Under the pieces are notes generated by a model, which did not search any database, was not told where the DNA came from, and saw only the letters and a program-made list of their open reading frames with translations. Positions 17,919 through 26,039 of a DNA stretch of 64,000 nt are shown piece after piece. Source of the DNA: CAWAND01 sp963783335 (GTDB lineage Bacteria; Chloroflexota; Anaerolineae; Anaerolineales; E44-bin32); assembly GCA_963783335.1 (NCBI GenBank), contig CAWAND010000010.1, forward strand, positions 1,302,001 to 1,366,000, given 5' to 3'. Position numbers and translations under genes: made by a program. Each line of letters opens with the position of its first letter. The first letter of the stretch is position 1.

Positions 17919-17942
17919 AGGCGCAGCGGACCTCACGAAGCC

Positions 17943-19469
17943 ATGAATTTACGCGGCGATCAGCTCAAGCTGGGACCAGATCGAGGCATCAATCTGGGCC
18001 GCATTCTGGTCCTCGTTGCGCTTATCGGGGGCGGCTTGTTTCTGCTCCAGATGCGCGAGTCGGGCCAGGTCAAACCTCTGTTCTTACCCACGCCCACAGC
18101 CACTCGCACCGTGAAGTCCTATGAGGAGGAAGCCACGGCCCGAGTCTCGGCCGGCAATCTCCCGGGCGCCATCGAGGCCTACACGAAAGCGCTCGAGGTC
18201 AACCCCGACAATGCCACGCTGTGGGCAGAGCTGGCCCGCATTCAAACCTACTACAGTGCGCTCCAGGCCAGCAATGTCGACCGTCTGGCGCGGCTTGCGG
18301 AGGCGCGTCAGTCAATCGATAAGGCAACGCGGCTGGCGCCCAATGACGGCTTCATTCGGTCCATTCGATCCAGAGTCTATGATTGGTCTGCTTCGGCATA
18401 CCAGGGAGACGATAAGGCGCTGTTCGACGCTTACCTTACCGAAGCCGACCAAAGCGCGAGGCAGGCCCGGGAACTTGTCCCCAACAGCGCCTTGGCCCAG
18501 GCATACCAAGCCGAGGTCCAGGTCGATCAAGGCAACTATCTCACGGCCTATGACTCGGCCAAGAGCGCCGTCGATCGGATTGAGAGCGGCACGGCTGCCC
18601 AGTCGGGATCAGGTTCGGCAGATCTGGACGCCATCGATGCCTACTGGGTGTTCGGCATCGTTTCGGAGAACAATGGAGACTATCGGGGGGCGATCGCCAC
18701 CTATCAGAAAGCTATACAGATCAATCCCAATCTAACCTTTCTCTACCTGCGGTTGGGTACGAACTATCGCAAGCTTGCAGGGAACGCCATCAATTTGACA
18801 GAACGGCGGAGCCTGGTGGATCAGTCGCTGTCCGCCTTCGATCGGGCGGCGCGGATCAATGAGCAGAACAATGTACAAGACCCTGTCCCCTATTTGGCCA
18901 TCGGGCGCACCTACCTCCAAGAAGGCGAGTTCTTCATTGCTGCCCGGAACGTGGAGCGGGCGGTTCTGTTGGACAAGAGCAATCCGGCGCTGTACGGGTT
19001 CTTGGGGGAGGTCTACTATCGAGCGCGCAACTACGAAAGCTCACTCCAGGTTCTAAAGTGTTCCGTAGAGGGCTGCGATGCGCACCAGATCGGCGAGTTG
19101 CTGTGCAACGGGATTCAAATCTTGAACTGCGACCTCAACAACAAGACGGTCGATGACTACGGACAGGCAGTACCCGGCCTTCCATTGGATTCTGGAAGCC
19201 TGGAGTACTACTACACGTATGCATCGGCGCTTGCCTATCTCTCCGGGTCCGCCGGATACGAAAACAACTGCCAAATCGCTGAAGGACTGTTCTCCCAGCT
19301 TATGTCGTCTTATGGGAACGATCCGACCGTGGCCGCCATCGTTGCCGACAATCAGGCCATCTGTGCGTCAGCCGGGACGAGCCCGAGGACTCCAGCTGGC
19401 ACCGTCGGCCCCGAAACATCGCCCACCCCTGAACCAAGTATGCTGGAAACCCCTTCTGCAACGCCTTAA
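17943..19469 (+). CDS. Membrane-anchored TPR protein (tandem paralogue)
   Basis: A 508-residue paralogue of the preceding gene, 24 bases downstream and probably in the same operon. It has a short cytosolic N-terminus, a transmembrane helix (GRILVLVALIGGGLFLL), the spacer LPTPTATRT and then about seven TPR-like repeats (GNLPGAIEAYTKALEVNPDN, GDYRGAIATYQKAIQINPN). Four Cys residues occur in a C-terminal stretch (KCSVEGCDAHQIGELLCNG, QILNCDLNN) where the upstream paralogue instead carries the DUF5666-like insert. The tail is Thr/Pro/Ser-rich. The stop codon lies inside the left copy of the direct repeat made by the insertion sequence, so the gene is intact. Confidence 0.75.
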   Translation: MNLRGDQLKLGPDRGINLGRILVLVALIGGGLFLLQMRESGQVKPLFLPTPTATRTVKSYEEEATARVSAGNLPGAIEAYTKALEVNPDNATLWAELARIQTYYSALQASNVDRLARLAEARQSIDKATRLAPNDGFIRSIRSRVYDWSASAYQGDDKALFDAYLTEADQSARQARELVPNSALAQAYQAEVQVDQGNYLTAYDSAKSAVDRIESGTAAQSGSGSADLDAIDAYWVFGIVSENNGDYRGAIATYQKAIQINPNLTFLYLRLGTNYRKLAGNAINLTERRSLVDQSLSAFDRAARINEQNNVQDPVPYLAIGRTYLQEGEFFIAARNVERAVLLDKSNPALYGFLGEVYYRARNYESSLQVLKCSVEGCDAHQIGELLCNGIQILNCDLNNKTVDDYGQAVPGLPLDSGSLEYYYTYASALAYLSGSAGYENNCQIAEGLFSQLMSSYGNDPTVAAIVADNQAICASAGTSPRTPAGTVGPETSPTPEPSMLETPSATP

Positions 19470-19472
19470 CTC
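19456..19472. repeat. Left copy of 17-bp target duplication
   Basis: CTGCAACGCCTTAACTC is repeated exactly at 20920-20936 on the other side of the insertion sequence. This copy contains the TAA stop of the second TPR gene (19467-19469). Confidence 0.85.
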
Positions 19473-20919
19473 TGTTGTAGGTCCGTGAAAATGTCACCCG
19501 AATAGTTCTGAGAAAATGTCACCCCTCGGTCTTCTTCGGCTTGCCCTGGATGAGAAACGGCTTGCGCCAGGGGTGATCCGGAGGCGGTTTGTAGGGTTGT
19601 TGTGATTTTCTGGCTGGGCGTTTCCGGCTGGTGGGAGTGATCCTGACCCTGACGGGTTGGGGATCGGCGGGCGTGAACTTGGCGAGAGTAGGCGGACCGG
19701 CGAGCAGGGGCTTGAAGCGGGCAATCGGCTTGCCCTGGTAGGACACCAGGAGCTGGCCGTTGAGCAGCTGGCGGACCTCAACACGGCAGCGGGCGTAGCT
19801 GCGCCGAGGAGATCCTGGCTCGATGGAGAGCCGCTGACCACTGAAAGAAATGGCGTTGTCGTTGGCCACCACGCGCTCATGTTTGAAGCACAGGACATCT
19901 TCGGGCTTGAGTCCCGTTGGCCAGGGTCGATAAGCCGACGGCTCCTCGGCAGGAGGCACGGCAAAGCGGGCGTTGAAGCGCGACAGGAAGCCGGGCAGGA
20001 CCTGATTAGCCTCTTCGAGGGACGTGGCCCCAGCCTGGCGGAGTGCCTTGACCAGGCGGTCCTGGAGGGTGCCGAACAGGCGCTCGATGCGACCCTTGGC
20101 CTGCGGTGAATGAGCTTTGATGAGCAGGATATCCAGTTCATCAAGCAAACGGCCAAACTGGCTCCGGGGGAGCTTCCCGGCCAGTTCTTCGGCGATCGTG
20201 GCCTTCTTCGGGCTCTGGAAGATGGTGTGGCGATCGGCGTAGACCGCTTCTGGGAGACCGTGGGTTTGGAGAATGTGCTGCAGGAGCAGGAAGTAGCCAA
20301 CGGCGTCTTCCTCAGGACGGAACACAGCCCACACCACCTCACCGGTGGCGTCGTCGATGGCGGCCAACAGCGACAACTTCGGGCCCCGGTTTTCAAGCCA
20401 GGCATGGTCGCTGCCGTCGATTTGCAGGAGCATGCCGCGGCGGGCCGAACGTGGCCGCTGGCTGCGGTGACGCGGGGAGCGTCGCTTCCGCGGCCCGGGC
20501 ACGCCAGCTCCCCGACGAATGCGCCGTACGCTGGACCGAGACAGGATGATGTCGTGTTCTTCGGCCAGGATCTCCGTCAGGTGGTAGTCGTTGTAGTCGG
20601 AGTAGCTGCTCTTGACCAGGCCGACCACCTGCTCTCTGAGTCCAGGCGAGAGGCGGCGTGCCGTCGCCCGGCCGCGGTTGCCGTGAACCAGGGCCGACGG
20701 ACCGTCGCGGCGACAGGCAGCCAGCAGTCGCCGCATCTGCCTCAACGACAGACCCAGCTTCTCAGCCCCTTCCGCAGCCGTCCAGCGACCTGCCACAACT
20801 TCTGTGATCACGAAGAGTTTTTTCTGTTCTCGAACGGTCAAGGTCACCTCTCTGGTTTTGTCCATGAGGTGACATTTTCTCGGAACCGTTACGGGTGACA
20901 AATTCTCAGAACTTTAGCA
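19473..20919 (-). mobile_element. IS1202/ISNCY-like insertion sequence
   Basis: A 1447-bp element with one transposase gene. The ends read TGTTGTAGG on the left and TGCTAAAG on the right (complement), so it has TG...CA termini, and the imperfect terminal repeats continue through TGTCACCCG. Each end has a second internal copy of a GAGAAAATGTCACC-like motif (19506-19524 left; 20869-20886 right), giving paired transposase-binding-like sites. A 17-bp direct repeat (18 bp if the next T is counted) flanks the element. The transposase type and long duplication suggest the IS1202 group (formerly in ISNCY). From memory, some members of that group make duplications of about 15-18 bp. Confidence 0.85.
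19519..20865 (-). CDS. IS1202/ISNCY-like DDE transposase
   Basis: A 448-residue transposase. The N-terminus has helix-turn-helix segments (RWTAAEGAEKLGLSLRQMRR and a second around SRSSVRRIRRGAG). The catalytic core has first Asp in LLQIDGSDHAW, second Asp in VYADRHTIF and Glu in KGRIERLFGTLQ, the DDE triad of the integrase fold. The C-terminal part contains ERVVANDNAISFSGQ and RRSYARCRVEV, characteristic of ISNCY-type enzymes. The frame opens at TTG 20901 inside the terminal repeat, but ATG 20865 (MDKTREVTLT) is the likely start. No ribosome-binding site is visible, which is common for insertion sequences. It looks intact and thus possibly active. Confidence 0.9.
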   Translation of the reverse strand: MDKTREVTLTVREQKKLFVITEVVAGRWTAAEGAEKLGLSLRQMRRLLAACRRDGPSALVHGNRGRATARRLSPGLREQVVGLVKSSYSDYNDYHLTEILAEEHDIILSRSSVRRIRRGAGVPGPRKRRSPRHRSQRPRSARRGMLLQIDGSDHAWLENRGPKLSLLAAIDDATGEVVWAVFRPEEDAVGYFLLLQHILQTHGLPEAVYADRHTIFQSPKKATIAEELAGKLPRSQFGRLLDELDILLIKAHSPQAKGRIERLFGTLQDRLVKALRQAGATSLEEANQVLPGFLSRFNARFAVPPAEEPSAYRPWPTGLKPEDVLCFKHERVVANDNAISFSGQRLSIEPGSPRRSYARCRVEVRQLLNGQLLVSYQGKPIARFKPLLAGPPTLAKFTPADPQPVRVRITPTSRKRPARKSQQPYKPPPDHPWRKPFLIQGKPKKTEG

Positions 20920-20936
20920 CTGCAACGCCTTAACTC
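20920..20936. repeat. Right copy of 17-bp target duplication
   Basis: Exact repeat of 19456-19472. It ends directly at the first base of the groESL -35 box (20937), so the insertion left that promoter intact. Confidence 0.85.
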
Positions 20937-20965
20937 TTGACACTCAAGGCCAAATTGAGTAAACT
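20937..20965 (+). promoter_or_regulatory. Sigma70-type groESL promoter
   Basis: TTGACA (20937-20942), 17 bases and TAAACT (20960-20965). The -35 box is a perfect consensus. The transcript would start near 20972, just before the CIRCE element. Confidence 0.8.
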
Positions 20966-20976
20966 GACCAAGCAAG

Positions 20977-21003
20977 TTAGCACTCGCGCCACGAGAGTGC
21001 TAA
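20977..21003 (+). promoter_or_regulatory. CIRCE operator (HrcA binding site)
   Basis: TTAGCACTC (20977-20985), a 9-base spacer and GAGTGCTAA (20995-21003) match the CIRCE consensus exactly; the arms extend to 13 perfect base pairs (20973-20985 / 20995-21007). It lies directly downstream of the -10 box, where HrcA binding represses groESL until heat shock. Confidence 0.97.
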
Positions 21004-21058
21004 CTTGCAGTGTGTGTAACTGACAGCCCAATATTCATACGTTTTCAGGAGGCTACGC

Positions 21059-21352
21059 ATGTCCCTCAATCTCAAACCTTTGGGCGACCGCTTGATCGTC
21101 AAGCCGCTCGAGCAAGAGGAAGTCACGTCCGGTGGGATCGTGCTTCCGGAAACCGCCAAAGAGAAGCCCCAGAAGGGCGAAGTGGTGGCGGCAGGTCCGG
21201 GTGCGCGAGACGAGGACGGAGACCGAATCCCGATGGATGTCTCCGTCGGCGACAAGGTCTTGTTTGCCAAGTATGCAGGTACGGAAGTCAAACTCGATGG
21301 CGACAAGCATTTGATTCTGCGTGAGAGCGACATTCTCGCCATCGTCGAATAG
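21059..21352 (+). CDS. groES: Co-chaperonin GroES
   Basis: A 97-residue co-chaperonin that caps GroEL. Family motifs LKPLGDRLIVKPLEQEE, GGIVLPETAKEKPQKGEV (mobile loop and roof region) and VLFAKYAGTEVKLDG are clear, and the length is standard. AGGAGG lies 8 bases ahead of ATG 21059. It is the first gene after the CIRCE-controlled promoter and is followed 68 bases later by groEL. Confidence 0.98.
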   Translation: MSLNLKPLGDRLIVKPLEQEEVTSGGIVLPETAKEKPQKGEVVAAGPGARDEDGDRIPMDVSVGDKVLFAKYAGTEVKLDGDKHLILRESDILAIVE

Positions 21353-21420
21353 CAGGGTCATTTCCCCCGATTCATCCGGCGGGTTCATCCCGCCCATCCG
21401 CTGAGAGGAGTTAAGGAACC

Positions 21421-23055
21421 ATGACGGCAAAGCAACTCGCGTTTTCAGAAGATGCACGCATGCGCCTCAAGGAAGGGGTCGACATGCTCGCCAAAGCTGT
21501 GGCGACGACCCTCGGCCCCAAGGGCCGTAATGTGGCGCTGGATCGAAAATTTGGCTCACCGACCATCACGCACGATGGTGTGACGGTGGCCAAGGAAGTC
21601 GAGCTGGAGGACCCGTTTGCGAACATGGGGGCCCAGCTGCTCAAGGAAGCCGCGACCAAGACCAATGACATTGCTGGCGATGGTACGACGACATCCACCG
21701 TTTTGGCTCACGCCATGGTCGCCGATGGCCTGAAGAGCCTGGCCGCCGGGTCCAACCCGATGATGCTCAAGCGTGGCATCGAGGCCGCTGCCAAGGCTGT
21801 GGCTGAGGCCATTAGTAAGGGCGCCATCGATATCACAACCAAGGAAGAAATCGCTTCGGTGGCTGCCATCTCGGCTCAAGACAAAGAGATCGGTGACCTG
21901 ATCGCTCAGGTCATGGACAAAGTCGGCAAGGATGGCGTGATCACGGTTGAAGAGTCGCGCGGTCTTGAGTTTGAGACGGAATATGTCGAAGGTATGCAGT
22001 TCGACCGTGGCTACATTTCCCCCTACTTTGTGACCGATTCGGAGCACATGGAATCTGTCATTGATGAGCCGTATGTCCTCATCCACGACAAGAAGATTTC
22101 TGCCGCATCCGACATCGTTCCCATCCTTGAGAAGCTGGTTCAAATTGGCAAGCGTGACCTGGTGGTTATCGCCGAAGACATCGACGGTGAAGCCTTGGCC
22201 ACGCTGGTCCTCAACAAGCTGCGTGGCATGCTGAACGTGCTGGCGGTCAAGGCCCCTGGCTTTGGTGATCGCCGCAAGGCCATGCTCCAGGACATCGCCA
22301 TACTAACCGGTGGCACGGTCATCACAGAGGAACTCGGCCGCAAGCTGGAATCTGTGACGATGAACGATCTCGGCCAGGCCGGCAAGGTTGTGGCGACGAA
22401 GGAAGACACCACAGTTGTTGAAGGCAAGGGCGAGTCGGCCAAGATTAAGGGCCGGATTGAAGAAATCAAGGTCGAGATCGATCGGTCGACGAGCGACTAT
22501 GATCGAGAGAAGCTGCAGGAGCGGCTGGCCAAGCTGTCTGGCGGCGTCGCCGTCATCCGGGTCGGCGCGGCCACCGAGACCGAGCTGAAAGAGAAGAAGC
22601 ATCGCGTTGAGGACGCCCTGTCGGCGGCCCGCGCCGGTGTTGAAGAAGGCATGGTCCCCGGCGGCGGTGTGGCACTGCTCAATGCCTTGAGTGCCATCAA
22701 GAAGATGAAGATGGACACTGACGACGAGAACATCGGGGTCAACATTGTACGCAAGGCCCTGGAAGTCCCCATGCGCAAGATCGCAGAGAACGCCGGGCAG
22801 GATGGCGCTGTGGTCCTCGACACCGTCCGTCGGACGCAGACCACTGAGAAGAACGAAAACATCGGCTACGATGTGATCTCGGGCGAGTACCTGGACATGA
22901 TTACGGCAGGGATCATGGATCCAGCCAAGGTCACCAAGGGGGCATTGGAAAATGCTGCCTCGATCGCGGCCATGATCCTGACCACAGAAGCCTTGATCAC
23001 CGATGTGCCAGAAGAAGACAAGGCGCCGGCCGGACCGCCGATGCCGGATTACTAA
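21421..23055 (+). CDS. groEL: Chaperonin GroEL
   Basis: A 544-residue ATP-dependent chaperonin. Motifs visible: TLGPKGRNVALDRKFGSP, the nucleotide-binding AGDGTTTSTVLAHAM, and GMVPGGGVALLNALSAI near residue 413. A strong GAGAGGAG ribosome-binding region precedes ATG 21421. Unlike many GroELs it lacks the Gly-Gly-Met C-terminal tail and instead ends APAGPPMPDY. Co-transcribed with groES; a hairpin follows 40 bases after the stop. Confidence 0.98.
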   Translation: MTAKQLAFSEDARMRLKEGVDMLAKAVATTLGPKGRNVALDRKFGSPTITHDGVTVAKEVELEDPFANMGAQLLKEAATKTNDIAGDGTTTSTVLAHAMVADGLKSLAAGSNPMMLKRGIEAAAKAVAEAISKGAIDITTKEEIASVAAISAQDKEIGDLIAQVMDKVGKDGVITVEESRGLEFETEYVEGMQFDRGYISPYFVTDSEHMESVIDEPYVLIHDKKISAASDIVPILEKLVQIGKRDLVVIAEDIDGEALATLVLNKLRGMLNVLAVKAPGFGDRRKAMLQDIAILTGGTVITEELGRKLESVTMNDLGQAGKVVATKEDTTVVEGKGESAKIKGRIEEIKVEIDRSTSDYDREKLQERLAKLSGGVAVIRVGAATETELKEKKHRVEDALSAARAGVEEGMVPGGGVALLNALSAIKKMKMDTDDENIGVNIVRKALEVPMRKIAENAGQDGAVVLDTVRRTQTTEKNENIGYDVISGEYLDMITAGIMDPAKVTKGALENAASIAAMILTTEALITDVPEEDKAPAGPPMPDY

Positions 23056-23095
23056 ACCGGCGATTCGCATAAAGAGTTTCAAATTGTCGGCAATC

Positions 23096-23119
23096 ATCGG
23101 CCCCCGTAAGGGGGCCGAT
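23096..23119 (+). terminator. Hairpin after groEL
   Basis: A perfect 10-bp stem ATCGGCCCCC / GGGGGCCGAT with a GTAA loop, followed by GTGCTTTCC. Strong stem, weak T-tract. Confidence 0.65.
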
Positions 23120-23206
23120 GTGCTTTCCGCTTGATGTCAGCCGATTGTCACGAGCTGAACCTCAACTCGAGGCAAAATGGTCACATACGAGAGGAGGTAT
23201 CCATCC

Positions 23207-23410
23207 ATGATGGCAGAAAATGAACAGCGTGCACTTCGGCGGTCAAGGCGAAACCGAGTGGTTGCCGGCGTATGCGGAGGTCTGGGGGAGTTCTTTGGGA
23301 TCAGCCCGACCTGGTTCCGGCTGGCATTCCTGATTGCACTCATCCCCGGCGGCGTGCCAGGACTCGGTCTCTATCTACTGCTCTGGCTGATCATCCCCTC
23401 GGGTCGATGA
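23207..23410 (+). CDS. PspC-domain protein
   Basis: A 67-residue PspC-type membrane protein. A basic N-terminus (LRRSRRNRVVAGVCGGLGEF) is followed by the transmembrane segment LAFLIALIPGGVPGLGLYLLLW. The frame is open from 23177, but GAGAGGAGG (23189-23197) is ideally spaced for ATG 23207. Family members bind membranes and often sense envelope stress, and a link with the preceding chaperonin operon is possible. A hairpin follows the gene. Confidence 0.88.
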   Translation: MMAENEQRALRRSRRNRVVAGVCGGLGEFFGISPTWFRLAFLIALIPGGVPGLGLYLLLWLIIPSGR

Positions 23411-23442
23411 TATGGGGGAGACAAAGAGATCGGAAAGTCGAT

Positions 23443-23476
23443 ACGAGGAAGGCGAGATCTAAGCCTTCCTCGTTTT
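23443..23476. terminator. Hairpin between convergent pspC-like gene and hutI
   Basis: ACGAGGAAGGC (23443-23453) pairs with GCCTTCCTCGT (23463-23473), loop 9 bases, followed by TTT. It sits between two converging genes and may serve both. Confidence 0.75.
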
Positions 23477-23495
23477 GGCGAAGAGACCCAAGATA

Positions 23496-24758
23496 TCAGA
23501 TTTCGACGACTTCCCCACGTTTGACCACCAAGGATACGAGATTGGCTCCGAAACGGTAGCCAAGATGTCGGTAATCCGGAACGTCCAGGATGATGGCGTC
23601 AGCTTGCTTTCCTGACTCCAAGCTTCCGAGACGATCTTGAAGACCGACCGCGGCCGCGGCGTTAATCGTCGTGGCTGCAATGGCTTGCGCCGGGGTCAGG
23701 CCCATCTTTCGGCAGGCAAGCGCCAGGACGAACTGCATCGACTCGCACCAACCTGTGCCGGGATTAAGGTCGGATGCCAGAGCCAGCAGCCCGCCGGAAG
23801 ATAGAATCTTCGATGCGGGTGTGTACGCTTGCTCGTTGAGCCCGAACGGGGTACAGGGGAGGGCGACGGCCACTGTATCCGACTGCGCCAGGCTGCGGAT
23901 TTCCTCGTCCGTGGTTCGCACCAGATGATCTGCCGAGACGGCCCCCAATTCAACCGCTAACGCGGTTCCCCCGAGGGCCTTGAACTCGTCGACGTGCACC
24001 TTGAGCGGAAAGCCGAGGTCCCGAGCACTCGTCAGTATGCGCCGAGTCTGGTCAACCGAAAACGCCCCTTCTTCGCAGAATGCGTCCACGAACGGTAGGG
24101 GTCGATCGGGATGATCCTGTGCCCACCAGGATTTAAGATCGGGCAGCATCTGGTCAGCGACGATCGAAGCGTATGCATCCGCCCGGCCTTTAAACTCTGG
24201 GGGCACAGCGTGCGCGCCGAGGAAAGTCGGTACCAGCTCCATGGGTCCTGCGCTATCCACCTGCAGGATCGCCTGCATCAGCCGCTTTTCACTCTCCCAT
24301 TCAAGCCCGTAACCGCTCTTGGCCTCGGCGGTGGTCGTCCCGTGGGCCAGCATTCGCTGGGCTCGGTCGAGAGACTGCCGCACAAGATCCTCGATGCTGG
24401 CTGCCCTGGAGCGGCGAACCGTGGAAAGGATGCCTCCCCCCTTGGCCAGAATCTCCATGTAGGTGGCGCCCTCTTGGCGCAGCTCGAACTCTTCTGCCCG
24501 GTCGCCCGACCAAACCAGGTGAGTATGCGGGTCAACGAAGCCGGGCATGACCAGCTTTCCTGAAGCGTCGATGGTGCGTTCGGCCTCGAATTGCTGGCGA
24601 AGTGCATTGCTCTCACCCGTGTCGACCACGTCACCCTGATGGATGGCGACGGCCCCATCCTCAATCAATCCCAGCTCGCCCAGCGATGATCCCCGTTGAG
24701 GGCCGCCGGCGACCGTCAGGAGCTGATGGGCGGAATGGATTAGCAAGTCGATGGTCAT
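23496..24758 (-). CDS. hutI: Imidazolonepropionase
   Basis: Third enzyme of histidine degradation, hydrolysing 4-imidazolone-5-propanoate to N-formimino-L-glutamate; metal-dependent amidohydrolase, cytosolic. The 420-residue length is normal. Metal ligands are visible in GFVDPHTHLVW, LKVHVDEF and LASDLNPGT; the substrate-binding stretch GGGILSTVRRSR and AEAKSGYGL are also conserved. The start ATG 24758 overlaps the stop of the MFS gene (ATGA). Because the MFS gene is frameshifted, an uninterrupted frame runs from its N-terminus through hutI, so an automatic caller could report a false 820-residue fusion. Confidence 0.94.
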   Translation of the reverse strand: MTIDLLIHSAHQLLTVAGGPQRGSSLGELGLIEDGAVAIHQGDVVDTGESNALRQQFEAERTIDASGKLVMPGFVDPHTHLVWSGDRAEEFELRQEGATYMEILAKGGGILSTVRRSRAASIEDLVRQSLDRAQRMLAHGTTTAEAKSGYGLEWESEKRLMQAILQVDSAGPMELVPTFLGAHAVPPEFKGRADAYASIVADQMLPDLKSWWAQDHPDRPLPFVDAFCEEGAFSVDQTRRILTSARDLGFPLKVHVDEFKALGGTALAVELGAVSADHLVRTTDEEIRSLAQSDTVAVALPCTPFGLNEQAYTPASKILSSGGLLALASDLNPGTGWCESMQFVLALACRKMGLTPAQAIAATTINAAAAVGLQDRLGSLESGKQADAIILDVPDYRHLGYRFGANLVSLVVKRGEVVEI

Positions 24759-25958
24759 GAGACGACCTTTCTTGGCAGAGGCAATTCGTCGATCTTGACG
24801 AATGTGATCAGAATGATGAGCGCCAGCACGTCCAACCCAGCGGAAAGGGCCACGTTGCCTCCCATCCCTTGATGGAAAAGCCTGGGCCCGAGAGGGGCGC
24901 CGATTGCCCGGCCGAGCGAGAGAGCGGCCACATTCGCGGCCATCACAGTCGCCCGGGCTGAGGGCAAGATCTCGGTCATCAGCGAGATGGATGCCACGAT
25001 GACGATCTCGAAGGTGATATAGAAAAAGAACAAGCGACACCAGAGCTCCGGGAATGGATGTCCCCAATCTGGGAATGGCAAGACATGAAAGCGCATTGGC
25101 AAAAATGAAAAAGCTCATCATCTTGCGCTTCCCTAGGCGGTCGGAGATGGCGGCAACCAGTCCTTCGCCGCTGAGTTCTGCCAGCCCGATCACCGTCGAA
25201 GCTACCCCCAAGGCCACCACCTGCAGGTGGAAGGCATCCTCGAGCCATACGCCGTAGACGATGTTGACCAACTCATTGGCCACGGTCGAGATCAGGCTCA
25301 CCAAGAGCCCAGCTACCGCCGGCGTGTGAGTCGCAACAAGCGCCATGCCTTTCAGCAGCCCACGCGGGCGTCCTATCGACTCGGTATCAGGGGGAAGGAG
25401 CCTCCAGAGCACCACCAATCCAGCCAAGCCAAGGAAGGCCAGGACCGGAAACGGAATGCTCCAGTTTGTGGAAGCGATCAACCAACCCACCAACGGGAGA
25501 CCGACAAGACCCGCTGCCGACCATCCGAACTCGGTGATGGCGATGGCCAGCCCGCGTTGGGTGTAGGCAACCTGGTCGCCGATATAGGCTTGCATGGCCG
25601 GGTCGAACAGAAGCTTGCCAGCCATTGAGACGACCAATGCGGCGAACACGAACGCGTATGTGGGTCGGATGGGCACGAGGAAAAGGCCGCCGCTGAACAA
25701 GGCCAGACCGAGGAGCATGGTCCATTTGCGGCCGCGAACATCGGCCAAAGATCCGATGGCGGGTGCGGCCAGGCCGAGCAGGGAGCGCGCCGTCACAGCC
25801 AGCGCCATCGTCTCCAAACTGACGCCTAGGCCGCGGGCAAACACCGGCAGGAAGGGATAGATCATCCGGAAGCTGGTGTTGAGGATGCCGCGTGTACCTG
25901 TAATCGCCAAGAGTTGAAATCTAAGCCGATGGCGTCGTGGCATGCCGGGGATAGTCAT
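24755..25958 (-). CDS. Major facilitator superfamily transporter, frameshifted
   Basis: Two registers together encode a complete 12-helix MFS protein of about 400 residues. The first part (from 25958) has six or more helices and the loop motif GSLADVRGRKWTMLLG typical of MFS helix 2-3. It goes out of frame near LVLFLYH; the other register continues with LFFFYITFEIVIVASISLM and ends at 24755 (KVVS). The switch lies at about 25019-25030, where a run of five A (plus strand) occurs; removing one base restores the frame. Its place between hutU and hutI suggests a histidine or urocanate carrier or an exporter of the operon, but this is inference. The break may be a sequencing indel or a recent mutation. 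Confidence 0.75.
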
Positions 25959-26039
25959 CGGCGATCGGTGGCTGGACGCGGCCGTCGGTCTACGCGTTTC
26001 ACGGCTATGGCATCTGAGGGATGGACGTCGGGCTGGATC

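Noticed and set aside
20110..20898. 262-residue plus-strand ORF opposite the transposase
   Set aside because: Antisense shadow of a canonical DDE transposase.
23496..25958. Single 820-residue MFS-HutI fusion protein
   Set aside because: The middle section after LVLFLYH has no transporter character, the transporter continues in another register, and hutI has its own ATG overlapping that register's stop.
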